From: Alphaproteobacteria bacterium
Lineage (GTDB): Bacteria; Pseudomonadota; Alphaproteobacteria; UBA9655
Assembly: GCA_027459605.1 (NCBI GenBank)
Contig: DAIDHR010000021.1
Location: 1-35,738 of the forward strand
Reading direction: 5' to 3'
Length of the DNA stretch: 35,738 nt
How positions within the stretch are numbered: the first letter of the stretch is position 1; each line of letters begins with the position of its first letter. The notes under the pieces were generated by a model. That model made no database searches. It was given only the letters and a program-made list of their open reading frames with translations, and was not told the origin of the DNA. The position numbers and the translations under genes were made by a program. Positions 17,180 through 24,417 of this stretch are shown here, piece by piece.

Positions 17180-17593
17180 CTAGTCACCCACGTCAGCATT
17201 CTCCCAGCCTTTGCGATCGCCACCTTTCATTTCGTAGAAAGAATCCGGAACACGAGTCACGACGCCACTCGACATTCCAGGAACTTCTCCAACCCCCTCA
17301 TAACCACCTCCTCGTGGAACGGCTACTTCCCCCACAGAAAGGCGGTACGTTTCTTGAGCATTAAAAATACATTCTCTCAACGATTCTGCATCTTCAGATT
17401 CATTTTCAACACAATTTTGCAAAGCGTTGCAATGCGTTCTTGCTGCATTTTTAGCTGCCCTTCCTTTTTGAGCATTTGCCCAAGTCATACACTCCTTAGG
17501 AGAAGTAGAGGGCTCAGGGATATCTAAGGCTTGGACCTGACCTATAAAAGGTAGAACTCCAACTATAAGAGATCGCAAAATAGAAACTTTCAT
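17180..17593 (-). CDS. Small secreted protein with four cysteines
   Basis: This 137-aa protein has a Sec signal peptide (MKVSILRSLIVGVLPFIG, cleavage near VQA-LD). The mature part has four cysteines (KECMTW, THCNALQNC, RECIFN) in a helical region, which would allow two disulfides in the periplasm, then a Gly-rich stretch (PRGGGYEGVGEVPG). I do not recognise a family. The start at 17593 is chosen because GAAGGGGGG lies just before that ATG and the signal peptide begins there; a longer frame to 17674 lacks both. It may be a secreted effector or an envelope protein. Confidence 0.65.
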   Translation of the reverse strand: MKVSILRSLIVGVLPFIGQVQALDIPEPSTSPKECMTWANAQKGRAAKNAARTHCNALQNCVENESEDAESLRECIFNAQETYRLSVGEVAVPRGGGYEGVGEVPGMSSGVVTRVPDSFYEMKGGDRKGWENADVGD

Positions 17594-17793
17594 TATATTC
17601 CCCCCTTCAATAATTATTATACATGGCCGATTGCTAATTAATTTAAAAGTAACGGAAAAAAGCGATTTTGTCAATTTATTCTTCTTACCATCCTTACCAT
17701 CTGATAGATTTTATAAAATGATGTGAAGAAATCGTAGAATGAGGCCAAAAGGAAGAAACTCTCATTTTTCCTATCATTTTTGCAGTTATATTT

Positions 17794-18270
17794 TTATGGC
17801 TCTTTGAATTTATTATTTTTGTCGATTTCACGGGGACCAAAAGTTTCGTATAAGAAATTATATTTTTCTTCAATAACTTGATAACCTTTATGCAAGAGAT
17901 TTCGGCTGGTTTGAAATGTTGGAATTAATTCTTTTATGGAATTGAACGATTTTTCAACGCTGTCTTTGACTGTTTTAAGGCTATTTTCAAGCATATTGTA
18001 TTTATAATAAACATTATGTTCAAATTCAGTATCTTCACCACGCACATATCGAAGGAAAGAATCAAGCCCCACAAGAGCCTCTGTAGCTTTGCTGACGGGT
18101 TCCATATTTAAAAGAACAATACAAGAAAAAATCCAAACAGAAATAACAAATATCTTTTTAAATAGTTTCAAAAAATAATTGTCAGTCCCCTTTGTGGGGG
18201 AAACAATCTCTGAGGAAACCTTGGTTGAAGGTCTTTTACTCAATCCTCGCAATTTCTTGCATTCTCCCAT
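17794..18270 (-). CDS. Membrane-anchored protein of unknown function (158 aa)
   Basis: A basic, cytosolic N-terminus (KKLRGLSKRPSTK) precedes one membrane helix at about 37-56 (IFVISVWIFSCIVLLNM). A mostly helical extracytoplasmic domain follows, with heptad-like stretches such as LENSLKTVKDSVEKSFNSIK and EEKYNFLYETFG. No domain is recognised. The ribosome binding site is weak. The gene is divergent from the giant repeat protein and has the same layout (short N-terminus, single helix, outer helical part), so the pair could work together; that is only an inference. Confidence 0.55.
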   Translation of the reverse strand: MGECKKLRGLSKRPSTKVSSEIVSPTKGTDNYFLKLFKKIFVISVWIFSCIVLLNMEPVSKATEALVGLDSFLRYVRGEDTEFEHNVYYKYNMLENSLKTVKDSVEKSFNSIKELIPTFQTSRNLLHKGYQVIEEKYNFLYETFGPREIDKNNKFKEP

Positions 18271-18420
18271 AATTGCGTCATATTTATTCTAATAAACTCA
18301 CATAAAGAAGTAAAAAATATTCTTTATAGGATCATAACTGTACCCTTAAGTAATATCAAGATGATTTAATTGGGCCCCCCTTAACATTAATGCGCTTTGA
18401 GCAAACGAATACCATTTTCA

Positions 18421-18450
18421 AAAATTTTCGTAAATTTTCGTAAATTTTTT
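18421..18450. promoter_or_regulatory. Phased A/T-tract (curved DNA) upstream of the giant-gene promoter
   Basis: The 10-base unit AAATTTTCGT is repeated almost three times with exact 10-base phasing, and the last T-tract runs into the -35 box. A/T tracts phased with the helical turn are expected to bend DNA and can act as an UP-like activator of transcription. Confidence 0.4.
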
Positions 18451-18451
18451 C

Positions 18452-18480
18452 TTGATTTTAAATTAAATTTGAAAAATAAT
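18452..18480 (+). promoter_or_regulatory. Likely promoter of the 1416-aa repeat protein
   Basis: TTGATT (18452-18457), a 17-base spacer and AATAAT (18475-18480). The ribosome binding site GTGGAGG begins 15 bases further on and the ATG is at 18507, giving a short leader. The match to the consensus is good and spacing is ideal. Confidence 0.5.
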
Positions 18481-18506
18481 AATCTTACAGAAAAGTGGAG
18501 GAAAAT

Positions 18507-21500
18507 ATGTTTGAAAATACAATGACATATAATACTCGGTCCAATAAAACTCTCATTATCTTGACTTTTATCCTACTGCTCTCGCTTCTTCTTTGTTTCC
18601 GTACATGTCGCGTACCAGGGGAAGATGAGATAATTCCTCATCAAAAAGTTAAGAAAGATGCTGCAACATTACTCCACATAAGCTGGGAAGAAAAACCCTT
18701 TATCGTCCCGAGGTTACCTAGCGAACATAATAGGAATGTTGTCCAACTTGAACTAGAAAAAAAGGACTTCCCCTTCTTCACGCACCAACTTAGAGAACTA
18801 CCCATTCCACAAGAGTTATCAAGCACTTCCGGACGTGTTTACACGAAAATCTCATCAAGCTCTTTTCAAAGCCCCTCTGCTTCTTTTAGAAAAAACAATA
18901 GACTCGCATCAACGCACACAACATCTCACCAACCTTTGGTTAGAATTGCCACCAATGCTCATCCTCCTGCCTATCAACAAACCTTTCATGGGGGGAAAAA
19001 GCCCTCTTTACAAACTCAAGTTCCTTCAAGGCATCAACAACCAACTTATGTCACCCAAAGTATCCTTGCAAAACAACCAGGGGTTAAAGCACACATGTCC
19101 CCTTATTCTCAAAAGAAGAAAGGGGGAGGCAAAAAGAAAGAACGAACCAATAAAAAGAATCGCCCATTTCCTGAGATACTTCCAATCCCTCTTGAAATGA
19201 AAGCTGCTGCTGAAGGTGCCAAGAAACGGGATCATCGAGATCCACCACCTCCTGGAGGAAGTGCTGCGGCAATACTTTCATCAACATTTAGTTCTGGAGG
19301 ACTTCATCATCCTGTATCACATCAATCGACCCCTAAACGTCATAGCACGGTAGGCAAAAGTACTCAGAAAACAAGCAAAAGAACTTCCGATGCCCCTGGG
19401 TTGACATCTCATCCTGGAACTCTTGTAAATGAACAAGTGATACCTGAGACTGAAAATCAGCTTTTAAAATCAATCGTTATGGTAAACCCTACGAATGAAA
19501 TTTTAATCCTGAATAACGACAAAATAGGGCCGGCTAAAATAGAGCCAGCTATTATAGGGAATACTTCAGTATCTTCCCACTTTGAACCTCTGGACAGTAT
19601 CTTCTCTGCTCCTTTGGCGCATACAGAAGACTCTCCTCTATTGGCTGATATGAAGACGACTCCCGGCAAAGGGACTGGAGGTGTATCCGACCTTCCTGAC
19701 ACCCACCCCCCATATATAAAATTAACAGGGATGAAGAAACTGCCGCTCCCTGAAAAAATTTCTCTGGATCCTGTGCCGCCTACAAAAGAGCCTTCCTTGT
19801 TGGCTAAGGAAGGAAGTACAACTTTCAGCGAAACCACTGGAACTTTATCCGAGCTTCCTGATGACCATTTTCCTTTCGTGGAACCAAGTAAGCTGAAGGA
19901 CCTGGTGGATCTCGTTAAAAATCCTCTGGATCCTGTGCCCCATACAGAAGAGCCTTCCCTATTGGCCAAGGAAGGAAGTACAACTTTCAACGAAACCACT
20001 GGAACTTTATCCGGGCTTCCTGATGACCACTTTCCTTTCCTGGAACCAAGTAAGCTGAAGGACCTGATGGATCTCGTTAAAAATCCTCTGGATCCTTTGC
20101 CCCATACAGAAGAGCCTTCCTTGTTGGCTAAGGAAGGAAGTATAACTCTCATCAATGGCACCGGAACTGCAACCGAGACTCCTGATAGTCAGCCCACTTT
20201 CATAGACTCAAGCGGAATGAAAAACCCGCTGACTCTCGATAAAACTCCTCCAGATCCTTTACTATCTGCCGAAAAGCCGATGCAGGGGGAAGAAGGGAAT
20301 CTTGCCCTCAACAAGGCCACTGCAACCTCAACCAATACCCCTAACAATCAGCCCACCTTCATAGGCTCAGGTGGCCTAAAAAATCCACTAACCATTGATA
20401 ACACGCTCCCAACTTTACCACTCACAGAAGAGTCTCCTCTATTGGCTAAAGAAGGAAATGTAACTCTCAACAATGAAACCGGAGCTGTAACCGAGACTCC
20501 TGATAGTCAGCCCACTTTCATAGGCTCAGGTGGCCTAAAAAATCCACTAACCATTGATAAAACGCTCCCAACTTTACCACTTACAGAAGAGTCTCCTCTA
20601 TTGGCTAAAGAAGGAAATGTAACTCTCAACAATAGCACCGGAACTATAACAAAGACTCCTGACAATCAGCCTACCTTCATAGGCTCAGGTGAAATGAAAA
20701 ATCCACTAACCATTGATAAAACGCTCCCAACTTTACCACTTACAGAAGAGTCTCCTCTATTGGCTAAAGAAGGAAATGTAACTCTCAACAATGGCACCGG
20801 AACTGTAACCGAGACTCCTGACAATCATCCTACCTTCATAGGCTCAGGTGGAATGAAAAACCCGCTGGCTCTCGATAAAACGTTCCCAACTTTACCACTT
20901 ACAGAAGAGTCTCCTCTATTGGCTAAAGAAGGAAATGTAACTCTCAACAATAGCACCGGAACTATAACCAAGACTCCTGACAATCAGCCTACTTTCATAG
21001 ACTCAAGTGGAATGAAAAACCCCCTGACTCTCGATATAACTTCTCCAAATCCTTCACTTTCTGCAGAAAACCCGATGAAGAGTGAAGAAGGGAATCTTGT
21101 CCTCAACAAGGGTACTGCAACTGCAACAAATGTCCCTGATAGTCAGCTCGCCTTCATAGGATCAAGTGGAGTGAAAAACCCTCTGACTCTCGATAAACCT
21201 ATTGGGACAGACGCTGGCAAAGAAGTTACCATTGGACATGTTGATGAAGAAACTCACGGCAATGAATTGATCCCCTATATAGGGAGAGAGGTAAGTTCTC
21301 TCATCCAGTTTCCTTCTTCCTCTCTTGCAGCCCTTAGGACAATTCTAATACCACCAATGGCTTTAAATCCCTTGGCATTAGAGGGTGCTCTCGGTGCATT
21401 ACGTAACCTTTTAATAAATGAGCCTAATCTCACCTTGCCCTATGAATTACATATGGGGAGGGGGGTATTGGCACTGGTTATCAATAGAGAGGAGCCACAA

Positions 21501-22757
21501 AGAGGAACCTCAAGAGACGATTTGTTACCGACTAGAAATTCATTGGGAACATTGTCTCTAACCAATGTATTAAATGCATTAAAGCACGCTTTCCAAACCG
21601 GAAAAAGGATTCATCTTACGCTAGGCGAGAATGGGGCAACCCTTGACATCGTGGACCAACCCCTCCGCGCAATAGGGTATCATACCTCTCAAAAGACATC
21701 TCCAGTTGTTATTGAAGAAGTTAACGAAACCAACCTTCAACTCCAAAAACCCGAGTTCTCCCTTTCCCACTTCATGGAAGTAGCTCAGGCCGTTGATGAA
21801 GCCCTAAAAGGTTTAACTCCTCAACTCGAAACCAGCTGGGAAGCCCTTCGCATTGCAGGTCTTAACGTCGTAAACGCCTTGCAAAAGCTTGTAGATAAAG
21901 GATCGGAAATAACGCGGGAAAATTCTGAAGATACGATGTTGATTCACAAGATCAATGCAATCGTTAAAAACATAGAAGATAAAGTTAAAAATACCTTTGA
22001 GCAGGTCAAGGTCCAGTCTAAGTTTCAGGCTGACACTATACGACTAGCGCTTCAAAAGGGCAAACAATCTGTTGCAAGTTTAAGAGAATTCTTTGAAAAT
22101 GAAAAGATTGAAGACGTAACATTGCGAACAAGCTTGGCTTTTGCAAAACCTAATACTCCTGAAAGTAACAAAATTGATGATGGGCCTTCACCCCTCCCTT
22201 CACTCAAGCTCACCGATAGTCAAGCAGAATCACTTAATTTGATTTTGCTCAAACTAGATCCGAAGAATGATTTAGAAAACAAGATTGACGATACTGCGAC
22301 TCATTCAGTTATTAACCCTGGAGAGCTCCAAATATCAACAACCGAAGAGGAGAAAAGGTCTAACCATGATATTCGCTTCAAGAAGGAATTTGATCCTCTA
22401 AATCCTAGAGATATAGAGTTTCTTGCTCAAAATATCACCAGCGGATTAAAGCAGAAGGAAGCTTTATCAAATAGACCTTATCATACTGTGCACGCTCCTC
22501 AAGGAATCTCTTTTCAAGAAGTCCTTAATAAGAAAAAATCTATAAATACAAAAAGGTCAATTCTCGATTACAAATTTGCCCAAGGCTTAAAGACCGATGA
22601 TAAAGAGTTATTAAGCAGGGTAGCGTCTACTACCCCTTCCTTTTGGTATAAATCTAAGACAGAAACATTGGGAAGGTGTCGCTCGCGTCGTTTGCCCCGT
22701 AGTGGATCTTGGAAAAATGAACATGGTATAGAGGGCATAGAGGTTAGCAATTATTAA
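18507..22757 (+). CDS. Giant membrane-anchored repeat protein (1416 aa)
   Basis: This protein is not recognised. A membrane segment lies at about 15-31 (TLIILTFILLLSLLLCF), with a basic, Ser/His/Pro-rich stretch after it (about 80-300, including a Lys-rich KKKGGGKKKERTNKKN). Residues 373-901 form ten copies of a 53-aa unit, typical form TEESPLLAKEGNVTLNN, TPDSQPTFIGSGG and KNPLTIDKT. The C-terminal 500 residues are unique: a helical domain with KNIEDKVKNTFEQVKVQSK, then a charged tail. The ATG at 18507 is chosen because GTGGAGG lies 5 bases before it; an upstream GTG would overlap that site. The architecture (anchor, long flexible repeat stalk, folded tip) suggests a surface or secreted protein meeting a host. 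Confidence 0.85.
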   Translation: MFENTMTYNTRSNKTLIILTFILLLSLLLCFRTCRVPGEDEIIPHQKVKKDAATLLHISWEEKPFIVPRLPSEHNRNVVQLELEKKDFPFFTHQLRELPIPQELSSTSGRVYTKISSSSFQSPSASFRKNNRLASTHTTSHQPLVRIATNAHPPAYQQTFHGGKKPSLQTQVPSRHQQPTYVTQSILAKQPGVKAHMSPYSQKKKGGGKKKERTNKKNRPFPEILPIPLEMKAAAEGAKKRDHRDPPPPGGSAAAILSSTFSSGGLHHPVSHQSTPKRHSTVGKSTQKTSKRTSDAPGLTSHPGTLVNEQVIPETENQLLKSIVMVNPTNEILILNNDKIGPAKIEPAIIGNTSVSSHFEPLDSIFSAPLAHTEDSPLLADMKTTPGKGTGGVSDLPDTHPPYIKLTGMKKLPLPEKISLDPVPPTKEPSLLAKEGSTTFSETTGTLSELPDDHFPFVEPSKLKDLVDLVKNPLDPVPHTEEPSLLAKEGSTTFNETTGTLSGLPDDHFPFLEPSKLKDLMDLVKNPLDPLPHTEEPSLLAKEGSITLINGTGTATETPDSQPTFIDSSGMKNPLTLDKTPPDPLLSAEKPMQGEEGNLALNKATATSTNTPNNQPTFIGSGGLKNPLTIDNTLPTLPLTEESPLLAKEGNVTLNNETGAVTETPDSQPTFIGSGGLKNPLTIDKTLPTLPLTEESPLLAKEGNVTLNNSTGTITKTPDNQPTFIGSGEMKNPLTIDKTLPTLPLTEESPLLAKEGNVTLNNGTGTVTETPDNHPTFIGSGGMKNPLALDKTFPTLPLTEESPLLAKEGNVTLNNSTGTITKTPDNQPTFIDSSGMKNPLTLDITSPNPSLSAENPMKSEEGNLVLNKGTATATNVPDSQLAFIGSSGVKNPLTLDKPIGTDAGKEVTIGHVDEETHGNELIPYIGREVSSLIQFPSSSLAALRTILIPPMALNPLALEGALGALRNLLINEPNLTLPYELHMGRGVLALVINREEPQRGTSRDDLLPTRNSLGTLSLTNVLNALKHAFQTGKRIHLTLGENGATLDIVDQPLRAIGYHTSQKTSPVVIEEVNETNLQLQKPEFSLSHFMEVAQAVDEALKGLTPQLETSWEALRIAGLNVVNALQKLVDKGSEITRENSEDTMLIHKINAIVKNIEDKVKNTFEQVKVQSKFQADTIRLALQKGKQSVASLREFFENEKIEDVTLRTSLAFAKPNTPESNKIDDGPSPLPSLKLTDSQAESLNLILLKLDPKNDLENKIDDTATHSVINPGELQISTTEEEKRSNHDIRFKKEFDPLNPRDIEFLAQNITSGLKQKEALSNRPYHTVHAPQGISFQEVLNKKKSINTKRSILDYKFAQGLKTDDKELLSRVASTTPSFWYKSKTETLGRCRSRRLPRSGSWKNEHGIEGIEVSNY
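19623..21210 (+). repeat. Ten tandem 159-bp repeats within the giant gene
   Basis: The period is exactly 159 bases (53 codons); the ACAGAAGAGT block recurs at 20424, 20583, 20742 and 20901. The central four copies are nearly identical in DNA, while the outer copies are more diverged (for example SAEKPMQGEEG and HTEDSPLLADM). This pattern is expected from recent expansion in the middle of an older array. No reading-frame break occurs. Confidence 0.9.
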
Positions 22758-22808
22758 AGAATTGACCTTCTGTAATCAATTGCAATCGACCTCAGCTGGT
22801 GTTTGAAT

Positions 22809-22994
22809 TCACGGGTTGCAAAGTAGATTAAAAGAGTAATCTCTAAGACTCTGATGGTTTATAAGAATCATCTTTTTATGGTGCTCTTCTGCTTGTTTTA
22901 TAGAGCGCCAAACTTCTTCCGTATTTGACTTCCCAACTATTACAACCCCTCGCCCATAGATGTTGCCCCTAATATTGCTTCCTCTAATATTCAT
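22809..22994 (-). CDS. Possible small hypothetical protein (61 aa)
   Basis: A 61-codon frame reads MNIRGSNIRGNIYGRG, VVIVGKSNTEEVW and KQAEEHHKKMILINH. The composition is protein-like, but no Shine-Dalgarno sequence precedes the ATG and no family is recognised. It lies in a 511-base gap between the giant gene and the coiled-coil gene. It may be a small gene, the relic of a longer one, or chance. Confidence 0.25.
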   Translation of the reverse strand: MNIRGSNIRGNIYGRGVVIVGKSNTEEVWRSIKQAEEHHKKMILINHQSLRDYSFNLLCNP

Positions 22995-23110
22995 ATTCTT
23001 GAAGCATTATTCAGCTACTCTTGCCTTTGATATACTGCACAAACTTTGGGACAAACAGACGACTTCAAATTATACAGGCGTGATCCTTGTCTATTCTCCA
23101 TTCTGTTGGT

Positions 23111-23220
23111 GCACTAAAGTGCTCTCTTAAAGGAGAAAGCTAACCCCATCCCACTTATCTACATAAACGGTAGATAAGTTGTAGTTAAAGTCATACTACT
23201 CGTTAGGGGTTGATTTTTAA
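23111..23220 (+). promoter_or_regulatory. Structured leader with terminator-like end upstream of the coiled-coil gene
   Basis: Several hairpins follow one another: GCACT-AA-AGTGC (23111-23122), a GCTCTCTT/GGAGAAAGC stem (23121-23140), and a perfect 10-bp stem ACTTATCTAC/GTAGATAAGT (23153-23162 with 23170-23179). An outer pair AACCCC/GGGGTT (23142-23147 with 23206-23211) is followed by ATTTTTAAA. It ends about 50 bases before the ATG at 23269, where an attenuator or regulatory RNA could act. It could also terminate transcription coming from the giant gene. Confidence 0.4.
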
Positions 23221-23268
23221 ACAAGGACGTTCTATTTGTAATATATGTTATATAAGGAATCTGTTAGT

Positions 23269-24276
23269 ATGAAAAAGTTTCTTTTTGTTTGTTTATTTTC
23301 TACTTCTTTAATTTCTTTAGGTTATGCATCTGATGATGAAGAGAACTCAACTATTAACGCAAAAATTTCACTCATGAAAGAGAGGGATAAAACCTTCGAA
23401 AAATCTTTAGAAAGAGCAAAAGAACAACAATTAGCCTTTGAGAGAAAAATAGAAAACGGAAAACCTCTTAAGATAAGCGATGTGAAATTAATGCAACGCC
23501 AAAGCAAAATGCGCCTTAAGCTTGCTCGGAAACACACAAGAGATGCAAAAGCGGTAAAGACTGATCTTGACCTTCAAAAACAAAAGTTAGATGAGGAATA
23601 TGCGAAAACCACCCGTACTCTTAATGAAGAACAGGTGAAGCTGGAAGAAGAAGCTAAATATCTGCAGCAAAGGCAAGCTTTCTTTGCTTTCCTAGCGAAA
23701 GCAGTTTTGACTGAATATTACGCTATTGACGAATTGCTTGCTGAAAGTGCTAGCGAGCTTGCACGAAAAGAGGCAGAATTCGCTATAGAAGAAGCAAGAA
23801 AACTTTCCCAACAAAAAAAAGAACAACAAAAACAAAATCAAGTTCCTCCTAAGATAAAGGAAACATCAGAAGATGATGAGGACTCGGGCCCTCCTACTGG
23901 TTCTAGATCTCAGATCATAGCAACCTTAAAAAAAAGCAAGAATCTAATTATTTTACTCTTTCAGGAGCCTGCCCCTCATCATCAGGTTACTTTCGATGAT
24001 TTCTCTAAACTTATGAAAAAAATTAAAGGTATTATAGAACAATATAGCGGTAAAGTTACAAATAAAGCCAAAGGTTCTCATTATCATCCGAGGGTTCAAA
24101 CTCCTCTTGATATATTGGGACATGTTATTCAATTGACGGATTCCTTAGCGGCTACTGTTGTAAAAAGGCATGGAAATAATGATCGAACACTTTCCTCTGA
24201 TGAAGTCAAAGCTGTGCGGGATAGGATTTTAATTCCCTTAAAGGTGACTCCTAAGTTGTTTGAAGCTTTGCCTTAA
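23269..24276 (+). CDS. Secreted coiled-coil protein of unknown function
   Basis: The 335-aa product starts with a classical signal peptide (MKKFLFVCLFSTSLISLG, cleavage near YAS-DD). The mature protein is a long charged coiled coil over about residues 20-190 (EKSLERAKEQQLAFERKI, EEQVKLEEEAKYLQQRQ, RKEAEFAIEEARKLSQQKKE). A short disordered linker (SEDDEDSGPPTG) and a C-terminal helical part of about 120 residues follow. The ATG at 23269 is preferred over the one at 23245 because AAGGA lies just before it and the signal peptide begins there. There are no mature cysteines and no recognised domain. It is convergent with the F-box gene. Confidence 0.75.
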   Translation: MKKFLFVCLFSTSLISLGYASDDEENSTINAKISLMKERDKTFEKSLERAKEQQLAFERKIENGKPLKISDVKLMQRQSKMRLKLARKHTRDAKAVKTDLDLQKQKLDEEYAKTTRTLNEEQVKLEEEAKYLQQRQAFFAFLAKAVLTEYYAIDELLAESASELARKEAEFAIEEARKLSQQKKEQQKQNQVPPKIKETSEDDEDSGPPTGSRSQIIATLKKSKNLIILLFQEPAPHHQVTFDDFSKLMKKIKGIIEQYSGKVTNKAKGSHYHPRVQTPLDILGHVIQLTDSLAATVVKRHGNNDRTLSSDEVKAVRDRILIPLKVTPKLFEALP

Positions 24277-24360
24277 GACTTTTAGGGGTTCATCTCTGAT
24301 CTCCTGCATAAGCCTCTCTAACTTCTTGATTCAGTTAAGAATGTAAGAATTTCGGGAATG

Positions 24361-24405
24361 TTATTAAAAAGGTGGAAGAATTAGCCAGCGGTCAATTTTT
24401 CCACC
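24361..24405 (-). terminator. Strong intrinsic terminator of the F-box gene
   Basis: On the minus strand a nearly perfect 16-bp stem (GGTGGAA plus AATT pairing with AATT plus TTCCACC, with a few mismatches and a 3-base loop at 24387-24389) ends in GGTGGAA/TTCCACC pairing and is followed by TTTTTAATAA. It starts 12 bases after the F-box gene stop. A gene with its own strong terminator is more likely to be expressed. Confidence 0.75.
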
Positions 24406-24417
24406 ATTCGTTCAGTC

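Noticed and set aside
19457-20161. Repetitive minus-strand frame of 234 codons
   Set aside because: Antisense shadow of the 159-bp repeat array in the giant gene.
19623-21210. Regularly spaced repeats resembling a CRISPR array
   Set aside because: The units are 159 bases, directly adjacent and coding, without short repeats and unique spacers.
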